From JANNRA01 sp031401035 (GTDB taxonomy: Bacteria; Desulfobacterota; Binatia; HRBIN30; CADEER01), in NCBI GenBank assembly GCA_031401035.1, contig JANNRA010000092.1:1-15807 (forward strand): a stretch of 15,807 nucleotides of DNA. The letters run 5' to 3'. Below are positions 1 through 8,686 of the stretch, one piece after another (position 1 is the stretch's first letter; each line of letters begins with the position of its first letter). Below the pieces are notes generated by a model. The model was given only the letters and a program-made list of their open reading frames with translations, was not told the origin of the DNA and ran no database searches. Made by a program: the position numbers and the translations under genes.

Positions 1-597
1 CCGGCGCTGACGGCTGCGAGCGCGGCGCCGGCCGCGCCCGCAGTGTCCAGCGCCCCGGTCGCCCACGCCGAACGCGGCCTGCGACCGGGCGCCGGCGACA
101 GCGGCGGCGACCTGCGCTGGCGCGCCGAGCTGCGCCAGCGCATCGAGAGCGAGCCGGCGCGCCGCGACTCGGTACCCGTGCGTACCGGCGCGCAGCTGGC
201 GGCGACGGTGGCGCTGCTGCAGGCCAACAGCCTGTTCGCGCGCTGCACGGCGGCGGAGCTCGAGCAGCTCGCCGCCACCGCCTACGCGATGAGCTTCGAG
301 CCCGGCGACCTGCTGTGCAGCGAGGGCGGTGAGTCGCCCGAGTGCTACGTCATCGAGGTCGGCCAGGCCGTCGTCACCATCGCCCGCAAGGGCGTCGGCT
401 CGGTCGGCGAGCACGACGTCGTCGGCGAGCGCGGCGTCCTGCTCGACACCGTGCGCGCCGCCACCGTGACGGCGATGACGCACATGATCACCTACGCCAT
501 CTCGCGCGAACGCCTGCGCGCCCTCGTCGCCGGCAACCCGGCGGTGCGCGACTGGATGCTCGCCGAGATGACCCGTCGCTACCCGAAGCTGCAATGA
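1..597 (+). CDS. C-terminal part of a cyclic-nucleotide-binding domain protein (5' end outside window)
   Basis: The frame is open from base 1, so the gene probably begins upstream; a GTG at 43 is the only in-window start suggested and could be the true one. The first ~40 residues are Ala/Pro/Gly-rich and look like an interdomain linker. From about base 225 to the stop there is a Crp-type cNMP-binding fold: a leading helix (LLQANSLFARC), a beta-roll with a G-D turn (FEPGDLL), YVIEVGQAVV, then a phosphate-binding cassette VGERGVLLDTVRAATVTA with its Glu codon at 427 and its Arg codon at 454. Both residues needed to hold the cyclic phosphate are therefore present. No DNA-binding helix-turn-helix follows: the protein ends about 45 residues after the cassette. 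The part in view is thus a regulatory cap of some larger protein (transporter, enzyme or scaffold) rather than a Crp-type transcription factor. It lies 49 bases upstream of a cyclase gene, which fits a cAMP/cGMP receiver. The domain call is firm; the identity of the whole protein is unknown. Confidence 0.8.
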   Translation, partial: PALTAASAAPAAPAVSSAPVAHAERGLRPGAGDSGGDLRWRAELRQRIESEPARRDSVPVRTGAQLAATVALLQANSLFARCTAAELEQLAATAYAMSFEPGDLLCSEGGESPECYVIEVGQAVVTIARKGVGSVGEHDVVGERGVLLDTVRAATVTAMTHMITYAISRERLRALVAGNPAVRDWMLAEMTRRYPKLQ

Positions 598-646
598 GGT
601 CGAGTCCGCCCCTGGCGCCGCACCCACCGGCGGCCGAATCACGCCG

Positions 647-3600
647 ATGACATGCCTCAGGTGCCAAACCGAGAACCTCGCCGACTCCGCCTTCTGCGAG
701 GAGTGTGGTGCGTCGCTGGAGGCCGCCTGTCCCGCCTGCGGCGCCGGTAACCGGCCCGCCGCCAAGTTCTGCCGCAAGTGCCGCGCGCCGCTGGCCACCG
801 GGGCGGCGCCGGCGCCCGACCCGCACGCCCGCACCCCGAAGCACCTCGCCGAGCGCATCCTCACCTCGCGCGCCGCCCTGGAGGGCGAGCGCAAGCAGGT
901 GACGGTGCTGTTCGCCGACGTGAAGGGCTCGATGGACCTCGCCGAGCAGCTCGACCCGGAGGAGTGGAGCGCCATCATGCAGCGCTTCTTCGCTATCTTG
1001 TCGGACGGCGTCGAGCGCTTCGAGGGCTTTGTCGACAAGTTCACCGGCGACGGCATCATGGCGCTGTTCGGCGCCCCACTGGCGCACGAGGATCATGCGC
1101 GGCGCGCCTGCTACGCGGCGCTGCATCTGCTCGATGGCCTGCGCGCCTACGCCAACGAGCTGCGCCTGCAGCGCGGCCTCAACTTCTCGGCCCGCCTGGG
1201 GATCAACTCCGGCGAGGTCATCGTCGGCAAGATCGGCGACGACCTGCGCATGGACTACACGGCGCAGGGGCACACGGTCGGGCTGGCCGCGCGCATGGAG
1301 CAGATCGCCGAGCCGGGCAAGGTGTACCTGACGGCGCACACCGCCGCGCAGATCCAGGGCTACTTCGCGCTCGCCGATCTCGGCGCCATGGAGATCAAGG
1401 GCGTCCAGGGGGCGCTGCACGTCTACGAGCTGCAGGGGTTGGGGCAGATGCGCACCCGCCTCGACGTCTCGCGCAGCCGCGGCTTCTCGCGCTTCGTCGG
1501 CCGCGGCGACGAGATGCAGATGCTCGAGTCGGCGCTGGTGCGGGCCCGCGACGGCCACGCCCAGGTCGTCGGCATCGTCGGCGAGGCGGGCCTCGGCAAG
1601 AGCCGCCTGTGCTACGAGTTCCTCGAGCGCTGCCGGGCGCGCGGTCTGATGACCTACGAGACCACCGGCGTCGCGCACGGCGCGGCGATTCCCTTCCTGC
1701 CGGTGCTGCGGCTGTTTCGCGCCTTCTTCGGCATCACCGACCAGGACAGCGACGCGACGGCGCGCGAGCGCATCGCCGGCCGCCTGCTGCTGCTCGACGA
1801 GCGCCTGCGCGACAGCCTACCGCTGATGTTCGACACCATGGGCGTCGACGACCCGGAGAACCCGGCGCCGCGCATCGATGCGGAAGCGCGCCAGCGGCAG
1901 CTGTTCGACATTCTGCGGCGCGTCGTCCAGGCGCGCGGACAGAAGGAGACGACGGTCACCCTGCTCGAGGACCTGCACTGGTTCGACGGTGGCAGCGCGG
2001 CGTTCCTCGAGCCGCTGATCGACGCGACGGTCGGCACCCGCGCCCTGATGCTGCTCAACTTCCGTCCCGAGTACCAGGCGGCGTGGATGGGCAAGTCGTA
2101 CTACCACCAGCTGCCGCTGGCGCCGCTCGGCCCAGAGGCCATCCGCGAGTTGCTCGCCGCGCTGCTCGGCAGCGATGCCAGCACCGCCGGCCTCGCCGAG
2201 GTGATCTACGCCCGCACGGCGGGCAATCCGTTCTTCACCGAGGAGGTGGTGCAGAACCTCATCGAGTCGGGGAAACTGCAGGGCAGCAAGGGCGCCTATC
2301 GCCTCGTCACGCCGGTCGACCGGGTGGAGGTGCCGAGCTCCGTGCACGCGCTGTTGGCGGCGCGCATCGACCGCCTGGCGGAGCGCGAGAAGGACGTGCT
2401 GCAGACCGCCGCGGTGATCGGCCGCGAATTCGACGAGCCAACTCTGGCCGCCGTCGTCGAGCAGGACGCGCCGCAGCTGCGCGAGGCGCTGCAGCACCTC
2501 AAGAATGCCGAGTTCGTCTACGAACAGTCGCTCTACCCGGTGGCCGAGTATCTCTTCAAGCATCCGCTGACGCAGGAGGTCGCGCTCGCCTCGCAGCTGC
2601 AGGAACGGCGCCGCCGCCTCCACGCCGCCGTGGCGCGGGTCATCGAGGCGGCGCACGCCGACGACCTCGACCAGCAGGCGGCGCTGCTGGCGCACCACTG
2701 GGAAGAGGCCGCCGACGCCGCGCAGGCGGTGCGCTGGCATCGCCGCGCCGCCGAGTGGGCCGGCGTCCGCGATCCCATCGAAGGCCTGCGGCACTGGGGC
2801 AGGGTGCGCGAGCTGGGCCGCTCACTCGAAGATCACGAGAGCAGAGAGTCGCGGCTGCGGGCCTGCGGCATCATCATGGCAGCCGGCACCTGGCGCCTCG
2901 GCATGGGCGCGGAAGAGGCGCGCGCCTGCATGGACGAGACCCGCGCCCTGGCGCAAGAGCTCGGGCGCCCGGGCGTCGTCGCCGCGGCGCTGATCGGCTT
3001 CAGCTCGAACACGGGCATGCGCGGTCGGGCCGAGGAGGCTCTCGAGCTCGCCGAGGAAGGCATGCGGATGCTCGACGATGGCATGTCTCTCCACGAGAGG
3101 ATCTCGGTCCTGGCCGGCCACGCCTACTGGCTCGTGGTTGCCGGCCGGCTGCCGCAGGGGCTCGAGGAGATGGATCACATCGCCGACCTGACGGCCGGAG
3201 ATCCGCAGACCGGTGGCGAGTTGCTCGGCTACAGCCCGCTGCTCTTCGCAGACTGCATTGCGGCCTATGCTCTGGCGCAGATGGGCCGCTTCGACGACTG
3301 TTGGCCGCGCGTCGAGCGCGCCATCCGCACGGCGCGTGAGGAAGGTGCGCGGGAGAACCTCGGCTGGGCCCTCGGAGGGCTCGCCTTCTGCGGCCATTTG
3401 GCCCGTGGCAGTTCGCGCGCACCCGTCGGGGACGTCCTCCGCGCGGTCCTCGAGTCGGTGGAGATCGCCGAGGCAACCGGCAGCCAGTATTCAAAACTCG
3501 CCGCTGCGAACAACCTGGCGATGGCCTTCTGCGTCAGCGGCGACCACGCCGAGAGCAAAGACCGCTTCGACCACGCGTTGGCGCAGACGCGGGCGGCCGG

Positions 3601-4009
3601 CACGGCGCTCGAGTGGCAGGGCTTCTACCTCAGCGTGCGCGCCGATGCGCTTCTGGCCCGCGGCGACACCGCTACCGCGATCGCGAGTGCGCGCGATGCG
3701 ATCGCCGACGCGGATGCCAACGGAGCCTGGTTTCAGGCCGCCATCGCCCGCGCCGCACTGGCCGACGCCCTCGTGGGTGCGAACGCGCCCGCACCCGAGG
3801 TCGCCGCCGTGATCGCCGCGGCCCGCGCACTGGTGCACAAGAGCGGCGGCGACTCGCTGCTGCCGCGCCTGCGCGAGGCAGAGGCCCGCCTCGCCGGCCG
3901 CGCCGACGCGGCGCTGCTGCAGGCGGGGTTGCGCGAGGCCGCGGCCATGTACGACGCCATGGGCGCCCCCGACCCGGCGCAGCGCCTGGCGCAGGAGCTC
4001 GCGTCGTGA
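647..4009 (+). CDS. Zinc-ribbon / class III nucleotide cyclase / AAA ATPase / TPR signalling protein, 1120 aa
   Basis: Two zinc ribbons open the protein (Cys3/Cys6 with Cys17/Cys20, and Cys28/Cys31 with Cys42/Cys45). A class III adenylate/guanylate cyclase domain follows at about 85-265: metal Asp91 in LFADVKGS, Lys131 and metal Asp135 in KFTGDGIMALF, and Arg216 in VGLAARMEQ. The usual transition-state Asn is Gly212. Next is a STAND-like AAA ATPase: Walker A GEAGLGKS at 312-319, Walker B LLEDLHWFD around 439-447, and the GNPFFTEE motif typical of this family. From about 670 on, the protein is helical and TPR-like. There is no C-terminal LuxR helix-turn-helix, so it is not a LAL/MalT regulator. 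No signal peptide or membrane segment is seen, so it is likely cytoplasmic. The ATG at 647 puts the first Cys pair at the very N-terminus, as usual for such proteins; no strong Shine-Dalgarno precedes it. Its stop overlaps the next start by four bases (GTGA). The biological input and partner are unknown. Confidence 0.9.
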   Translation: MTCLRCQTENLADSAFCEECGASLEAACPACGAGNRPAAKFCRKCRAPLATGAAPAPDPHARTPKHLAERILTSRAALEGERKQVTVLFADVKGSMDLAEQLDPEEWSAIMQRFFAILSDGVERFEGFVDKFTGDGIMALFGAPLAHEDHARRACYAALHLLDGLRAYANELRLQRGLNFSARLGINSGEVIVGKIGDDLRMDYTAQGHTVGLAARMEQIAEPGKVYLTAHTAAQIQGYFALADLGAMEIKGVQGALHVYELQGLGQMRTRLDVSRSRGFSRFVGRGDEMQMLESALVRARDGHAQVVGIVGEAGLGKSRLCYEFLERCRARGLMTYETTGVAHGAAIPFLPVLRLFRAFFGITDQDSDATARERIAGRLLLLDERLRDSLPLMFDTMGVDDPENPAPRIDAEARQRQLFDILRRVVQARGQKETTVTLLEDLHWFDGGSAAFLEPLIDATVGTRALMLLNFRPEYQAAWMGKSYYHQLPLAPLGPEAIRELLAALLGSDASTAGLAEVIYARTAGNPFFTEEVVQNLIESGKLQGSKGAYRLVTPVDRVEVPSSVHALLAARIDRLAEREKDVLQTAAVIGREFDEPTLAAVVEQDAPQLREALQHLKNAEFVYEQSLYPVAEYLFKHPLTQEVALASQLQERRRRLHAAVARVIEAAHADDLDQQAALLAHHWEEAADAAQAVRWHRRAAEWAGVRDPIEGLRHWGRVRELGRSLEDHESRESRLRACGIIMAAGTWRLGMGAEEARACMDETRALAQELGRPGVVAAALIGFSSNTGMRGRAEEALELAEEGMRMLDDGMSLHERISVLAGHAYWLVVAGRLPQGLEEMDHIADLTAGDPQTGGELLGYSPLLFADCIAAYALAQMGRFDDCWPRVERAIRTAREEGARENLGWALGGLAFCGHLARGSSRAPVGDVLRAVLESVEIAEATGSQYSKLAAANNLAMAFCVSGDHAESKDRFDHALAQTRAAGTALEWQGFYLSVRADALLARGDTATAIASARDAIADADANGAWFQAAIARAALADALVGANAPAPEVAAVIAAARALVHKSGGDSLLPRLREAEARLAGRADAALLQAGLREAAAMYDAMGAPDPAQRLAQELAS
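3993..3997 (+). promoter_or_regulatory. Shine-Dalgarno for the second cyclase gene
   Basis: AGGAG sits 8 bases before the GTG at 4006, inside the last codons of the preceding gene. It supports the GTG start at 4006 over far-upstream starts in the same open frame, and indicates translational coupling through the GTGA overlap. Confidence 0.7.
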
Positions 4010-7000
4010 GCACTGAGCGCATCGCGCTGCCCGAGGGCACCGTCACGGTGCTGTCGATCGACCACGTCGACTCCACCGTGCTCAACCAGCGCCTCGGCGA
4101 CGCGGCGGCGACGGCCGTGGAGCGCGAGCTGGTGGCCCTCGCCGACGCGGAGGTGGACAGGCATCACGGCGTCTCCCTCAAGGACACCGGCGACGGGATC
4201 ATGGCGGCGTTCCAGTCGGCGCGCCGCGCCGTCGCCTGCGCCCAGGAGATCCAACGCGCCATCGCGCTGCGCAACCGCCACCGGCCCGAGGTCGCCGTGC
4301 AGGTGCGCATCGGCATGCACACCGGCGAGGTGCTGAACGAGGACGGCGGCCTGCACGGGGAGACGCTGATCATCGCCAAGCGCATCGAGGCGGCGGCATC
4401 GGCCGGCGCGATCCTCGCCTCCGATACCGTGCGCGGCGTCCTCGGCACGGCGCGCGCCGAGCTCGAGGACCGCGGCGAGTTCGCCCTCAAGGGGATCGAC
4501 GCACGCTGGCACCTGTGGGAGGTCCCGTGGGCGACCGCCGAGGCCGGCGGCGTCTTGGCCGGGCAGGAGCGGACGCCGTTCGTCGGCCGCGCCCAGGAGC
4601 GCACCCGCCTGCTGCGGGTGGTGGAGCGCGCCCGCGCCGGCAACGGCGGCCTGATGCTGATCGGCGGCGAGGCGGGGGTCGGCAAGTCGCGGCTGGTCGA
4701 GGAGGCGGCGGCCGAGGCGCGCCGCCTGGGGTTCATGGTGCTGACCGGCCACTGCGTCGATCAGCAGGGGGCGCCGCCCTATCTGCCCACCATCGAGCAT
4801 CTCGAAGAGGCGGCGCGGCAACGGTCGCCCGAGGGGTTCCGCCAGGCCCTGGGCGAGAACGCGCCCGAAATCGCCAAGCTCATGCCCGGGCTGCGCGTAC
4901 GCTACAACGACATCCCGGAGCCGGTCTCTCTGCCGCCCGAGCAGGAGCGCCGCTATCTCCTGCACGGCATCGCCGAGTTCGTCGAGCGCAACGCGCGCGC
5001 GACGCCACTGCTGCTGGTGTACGAGGACCTGCACTGGGCGGACGACTCGACCCTCTTGCTGGTCCGGCTCCTCGCCCAGCGCGCGGCGCAGATCCCGGTG
5101 CTCGCCGTCGGCACCTACCGCGACACCGATCTGAAGCCCGGGCGCCCGCTCGCCGCCGTCCTCCCAGACCTCCTGCGCCAGCGCCTGGCCGAGGAGATCC
5201 GCCTCGAGCGCCTCACCGCCGACGGCGTCGCCGCGCTCATCGCCGGCCGCGCCGGCAGTGCGCCGCCACCGCAGTTGGTGGCGCTCGTCTACTCGGAGAC
5301 CGAGGGCAATCCGTTCTTCGTCGAGGAGGTCTTCCGCCATCTCCACGAGGCGGGCAAGCTGCTCGACGAGGCCGGCCAGTGGCGCGACGGCGTGCAGATC
5401 GCCGACACCGAGGTGCCGCGCAGCGTCGGCCTGGTCATCGGCCAGCGCCTCGAACGCGTCAGCGACGACTGCCGCCGCATCCTGACCATCGCGGCGCTGG
5501 CAGGGAAGGTCTTCCGCTTCGACCTCCTGATCGCCTTCGAGGGCGTCGCCGAGGACGCCCTCCTGGACGCGATGGAAGAGGCGGCCCGCGCGACGCTGAT
5601 CGAAGACGTCTCCGTCGGGCGCGAGGCGCGCTACGCCTTCGTCCATGAGCAGATCCGCCAGACGCTGCTCTCGCTGCTCTCCACGGCGCGCCGGCAGCGG
5701 CTCCACCTGCGCATGGCCGACGCGATCGAGGCGCTGTACGGACGCGAGGCCGAGGAGTACGCGCCCGACATCGCCTATCACCTGTATCAGGCCGGCGCCG
5801 CCGCCCCGGGCGAACGCACCGCGCCGTGGTTGGTGCGCGCCGCCGAGCGGGCGCTCGATGCGCTCGCCTTCGAGGACGCCCTGCGCGACCTCGACGCCGC
5901 GCGCACGGTGCTGCCGGCCCATGACGCCGAAGGCGCGGTGCGCGTGCTGCGCCTGCGCGCCCGCGCGCTGCGCGGCCTGGCGCGTCTCGACGAGGCGCTG
6001 GCGGCGTTTGCCGAGGCACTGCAGCTCACCCCGGCCGGCGCCGAGCGCGACGCGGTGCTGCAGGCGCGCGCCCGTCTCAAGCTCGATCTCTTCCGCGGCC
6101 GCGACGCGCTCGCCGACATCGAGCCCCTGCTCGCCGCCGCGCGGGCGTCCGGCGACCGCGCGCGCGAGATGGAGCTTCTGCTCATGCGCAGCCGCGGCCT
6201 CTACATCCGCTCCCTCGACGAGCAGGGATACGCCGAGCAGACGCGCGACGCCTACGCCGAGGCCTACGCGCTGGCGAAGCAGATCGGCGATCGCCGCGCC
6301 ATGTGTCAGGCGCTCATCCCGACCGGCTGGTTCACCGACTACTGGCAGGAATACCACCAGCAGGCGGTGGCCAACATCGAGGAAGCCTGCGCGCTCGCGG
6401 CGGCGCTCGGCGACGAGGAACTCGAGATCGAAGCGGCCTCGGCGCGGCTCAAGCTGCTGACGCTGACCGAGGCAGACGCGGAAGCCGTGTCGCTCCGCCA
6501 GCGTCTCGAGGCGCGCCGCGATCCGCTGCGCCTCAAGGAGCATCTCTTCTGGCTCATGTGGCACTACTGGCTGCGCGGCGACTTCGAACGCTGTGCCGTC
6601 ACGTGCGACGAAGGCATCGCCCTGGCCGAGCAGCTCGGCTCGCCGCCGGTGCAGTACGCCAGCATCAAGGGACTGGCGCTCACCGATCTCGGCCGCTTCG
6701 ACGACGCCTGGGCGTCGTTGCAACAGGAGGTGGCGGACGATGGCCATCCGTTCGGACGCTGCATGCGCGAGTTCGGCGTTGCCGCGTGGCTGTTGGCGCT
6801 CGGCGCGCTCGATCGCGCCGAGATCGTCGGCCGGGAAGTCCTGGCGGAAGCCGGGCGGCTGTCGCGAACGTGGATGCAGCGCGGCATGATCGACCTGCTG
6901 ACGGTGGTCGCGGCGCGGCGCGGCGCCGCCGGCGCCGACCTCGCGGACTGGGTGTCGCAGACGAGTGCGGCGATCGGCTTGCATGCGTCGCCGCTCGCCG

Positions 7001-7401
7001 CCACCGAAGCGGCCCTGGCGCGCGGTGAGTTCGCGCACGCGCTGGCGGCCGCCGATCAGGTGGCGCAGGGCGCCGGACATCAGGGACAGCGGCGCGGCCG
7101 TCTGATCGCCCTCGAATGGGGGTTGCAGGCCCGCGCCGGTCTGCAGCGCTGGGACGAGATCCTGGCGCGCGCCGACGCCGCGATCGACGAAGCCGAGGCG
7201 AAGCACTTCCGCACCCGCCTGTGGCGCATGCTGGCGTGGCGCGCGCGCGCCCGCGCGGCGACGGGAGATGCGCCGGGCGCACGCGACGACCGCACCGCGG
7301 CCGCCGCGCTGCTCGACGACATGACCCGCCGCATTGCCGACCCCGCGCTGCGCGCGGCGTTCGAGGCCGACGCCCTGGTCGCCGAGGTGCGGCAGCGATG
7401 A
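4006..7401 (+). CDS. Class III cyclase-like / AAA ATPase / TPR protein, 1131 aa
   Basis: The frame is open well upstream, but the start is set by the GTG at 4006, which overlaps the previous stop and has a good Shine-Dalgarno. Homology to cyclases begins a few residues later (EGTVTVLSID). The cyclase domain occupies about 10-175: metal Asp19, Lys59 and Asp63 in LKDTGDGIMAAF, and Arg126. The Asn position is Ile122, and the residue that normally recognises the base (three before the Gly118 turn) is Gly115, so activity is doubtful. An AAA/STAND ATPase follows: FVGR entry motif, Walker A GEAGVGKS at 221-228, Walker B with Glu340-Asp341 in YEDLHWADD, and TEGNPFFVEE. From about 590 to the end there are Ala/Leu-rich TPR-like helical pairs. 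It lacks the zinc ribbons of its upstream neighbour. The cyclase domain resembles the C-terminal one of the 11057-15562 protein more than the neighbour's (both share FQSARRAV and IQRAIA). It is probably cytoplasmic. It overlaps the next gene by four bases (ATGA). Substrate and trigger are unknown. Confidence 0.88.
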   Translation: MSTERIALPEGTVTVLSIDHVDSTVLNQRLGDAAATAVERELVALADAEVDRHHGVSLKDTGDGIMAAFQSARRAVACAQEIQRAIALRNRHRPEVAVQVRIGMHTGEVLNEDGGLHGETLIIAKRIEAAASAGAILASDTVRGVLGTARAELEDRGEFALKGIDARWHLWEVPWATAEAGGVLAGQERTPFVGRAQERTRLLRVVERARAGNGGLMLIGGEAGVGKSRLVEEAAAEARRLGFMVLTGHCVDQQGAPPYLPTIEHLEEAARQRSPEGFRQALGENAPEIAKLMPGLRVRYNDIPEPVSLPPEQERRYLLHGIAEFVERNARATPLLLVYEDLHWADDSTLLLVRLLAQRAAQIPVLAVGTYRDTDLKPGRPLAAVLPDLLRQRLAEEIRLERLTADGVAALIAGRAGSAPPPQLVALVYSETEGNPFFVEEVFRHLHEAGKLLDEAGQWRDGVQIADTEVPRSVGLVIGQRLERVSDDCRRILTIAALAGKVFRFDLLIAFEGVAEDALLDAMEEAARATLIEDVSVGREARYAFVHEQIRQTLLSLLSTARRQRLHLRMADAIEALYGREAEEYAPDIAYHLYQAGAAAPGERTAPWLVRAAERALDALAFEDALRDLDAARTVLPAHDAEGAVRVLRLRARALRGLARLDEALAAFAEALQLTPAGAERDAVLQARARLKLDLFRGRDALADIEPLLAAARASGDRAREMELLLMRSRGLYIRSLDEQGYAEQTRDAYAEAYALAKQIGDRRAMCQALIPTGWFTDYWQEYHQQAVANIEEACALAAALGDEELEIEAASARLKLLTLTEADAEAVSLRQRLEARRDPLRLKEHLFWLMWHYWLRGDFERCAVTCDEGIALAEQLGSPPVQYASIKGLALTDLGRFDDAWASLQQEVADDGHPFGRCMREFGVAAWLLALGALDRAEIVGREVLAEAGRLSRTWMQRGMIDLLTVVAARRGAAGADLADWVSQTSAAIGLHASPLAATEAALARGEFAHALAAADQVAQGAGHQGQRRGRLIALEWGLQARAGLQRWDEILARADAAIDEAEAKHFRTRLWRMLAWRARARAATGDAPGARDDRTAAAALLDDMTRRIADPALRAAFEADALVAEVRQR

Positions 7402-8612
7402 CGGCGATGCTGCGACCGGGTCTGCCGCACGAGGTCGGCATGCTGCCCGCGCGCGTCGCCAGCGCGCGCGAGCTATGTGCCGGCTGGGTGCGGGACGGAC
7501 ACACGCCCACCCTCAGCGTCTGCGTCGCGCGCCGCGGCGTGGTCGTGCTGCGCGAGGCGTGGGGCGTCCTCGGACCCGAGCCCGGCGCGGCGCCCCTAGC
7601 GCTCGACTCGATCTTCCCGATGTGTTCGGTGACCAAACCGATCACCGCGACGCTGGTGATGCAGCTCGTCGAGGACGGCCTCCTCGGGCTCAACCGCCCG
7701 GTCGTCGACTACCTTCCCGAGATCACCGGCGAGGGCGCCGGCGAGATCCTGGTCCACCATCTCCTCACCCACACCAGCGGCTATCCCTGGGGGCTGCCGT
7801 TCGACGCCGTGACGGCACGCCATGTCGCGAAGCGGACGAAGGCCGGCTTCCAGCTGCCGCCCTGCCCGCCGTGGCGCCACCCGGAAAATCACTTCGCCCT
7901 CTGCCTGCACTGGGACACGCCTCGCGTGGCGGCGCCCGGCGAGGTGATGATCTACTCGAACCACAACTATCTCCTGCTCGGCGAGATCGTCACCCGACTC
8001 ACCGCGCGACCCATCGAGGAGCTGGCGCGCGAGCGCATCTTCGCGCCGCTCGGTATGGACTCGAGCTCGTACGTGTTGCCGGCGGCCGACCGCCAGCGCG
8101 CCGTCCGTCGCGCCTCGGGGCTGCCCCTCGCCGATCCCATTCCCGCGATGCTCTGGCTCGGAGTCGGTTCGCCGGAACACCAGGCGACGCCGAACCCCGG
8201 CGGCGGCATGTTCTCGACCCCGCACGACATGACGGTGTTCGGGCAGATGATCCTCAACCGCGGCCGCTACGGCGACGCCCGCATCCTCTCGCCCGCCGCG
8301 GTGGCGGCGATGACGCGCAACCAGATCCCCGGCGTGCGCGCGCGGCTGGTCAACCTCGAGGCCGAGCATGCCTCGTGGGGATACGGCTGGGCCGTAGCGT
8401 CGCCGACCAAGTGGAAGTATTTCGACGGCAGCCTGCCCGCGCTCGGGGCGCTCTGCCACCCGGGCGCCGGCGGCGTCGCCTTCTGGATCGATCGCGAGCG
8501 CGAGCTGGTCGGCGCCTACTTCGAGGTCACCACCCGCATCACCGAGCGCTTCGAGCAGGTGTGGAACTTCGACCTCTTCCAGAACGCGATCACGGCGGCG
8601 GTGGAGGACTGA
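7398..8612 (+). CDS. Beta-lactamase-fold serine hydrolase (family VIII esterase / class C-like), 404 aa
   Basis: All three hallmarks of the serine beta-lactamase/penicillin-binding fold are visible: nucleophile Ser77 and Lys80 in the SVTK tetrad, Tyr186-Ser-Asn188 in the YSN motif, and His354-Pro-Gly in place of the K-T-G triad. HxG-type members are usually esterases or amidases rather than drug-hydrolysing beta-lactamases. There is no signal peptide at the N-terminus (MTAMLRPGLPHEVG), so the enzyme is likely cytoplasmic, unlike true periplasmic beta-lactamases. The ATG at 7398 overlaps the previous stop (ATGA) and has GAGG at 7384-7387 upstream; an ATG at 7407 is an alternative, since the paralog at 9858 aligns well from there. 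It is closely similar over its full length to that paralog, roughly two thirds identical by eye, including shared blocks such as CAGWVRDGHTPTL and FDLFQNAITAAV. The natural substrate is unknown. Confidence 0.9.
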   Translation: MTAMLRPGLPHEVGMLPARVASARELCAGWVRDGHTPTLSVCVARRGVVVLREAWGVLGPEPGAAPLALDSIFPMCSVTKPITATLVMQLVEDGLLGLNRPVVDYLPEITGEGAGEILVHHLLTHTSGYPWGLPFDAVTARHVAKRTKAGFQLPPCPPWRHPENHFALCLHWDTPRVAAPGEVMIYSNHNYLLLGEIVTRLTARPIEELARERIFAPLGMDSSSYVLPAADRQRAVRRASGLPLADPIPAMLWLGVGSPEHQATPNPGGGMFSTPHDMTVFGQMILNRGRYGDARILSPAAVAAMTRNQIPGVRARLVNLEAEHASWGYGWAVASPTKWKYFDGSLPALGALCHPGAGGVAFWIDRERELVGAYFEVTTRITERFEQVWNFDLFQNAITAAVED

Positions 8613-8624
8613 TGCAGCTACGAC
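8595..8624 (+). repeat. Junction repeat copy 1 (end of first hydrolase gene plus vestigial start)
   Basis: The 18 bases at 8595-8612 (gcggcggtggaggactga) are identical to 9839-9856. The match continues imperfectly through an ATG and the next ~12 bases (ending cgac) at both sites. A third, slightly diverged copy is at 11043-11068. The element holds a Shine-Dalgarno (ggagg), a stop, and a start codon. Confidence 0.75.
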
Positions 8625-8668
8625 AGCAAGCGTCCCAAATGACGCCGATGCGAGCGTCGGGAGAATGA
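8612..8668 (+). pseudogene. 18-codon vestigial reading frame, probable remnant of a gene start
   Basis: An ATG overlaps the stop of the hydrolase gene (TGATG) and has GGAGG upstream, yet the frame stops after 18 codons. The encoded MQLRQQA resembles MALRHGA, the start of the paralogous hydrolase at 9858, and a Met at position 13 also matches. The simplest reading is a leftover of the start of the second paralog, from when the two genes were adjacent. A functional leader peptide is possible but nothing supports it. The remaining bases up to 8686 hold no other recognisable feature. Confidence 0.45.
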
Positions 8669-8686
8669 GCGATCGGGGGCTGGGAC

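Noticed and set aside
778..3339. An 853-codon open frame in another + frame
   Set aside because: It is Arg/Pro/Ala-rich with no motifs and overlaps the zinc-ribbon/cyclase/ATPase gene, whose motifs are clear.
3733..7206. A 1157-codon open frame on the minus strand
   Set aside because: It lies antisense to two well-supported proteins, shows no recognisable domain, and is rich in Arg/Ala/Gly/Asp as expected for the mirror of GC-rich codons.
647..7401. LuxR-family LAL/MalT transcription regulators
   Set aside because: The ATPase-TPR core is similar, but neither protein has a C-terminal helix-turn-helix; both carry cyclase domains instead.
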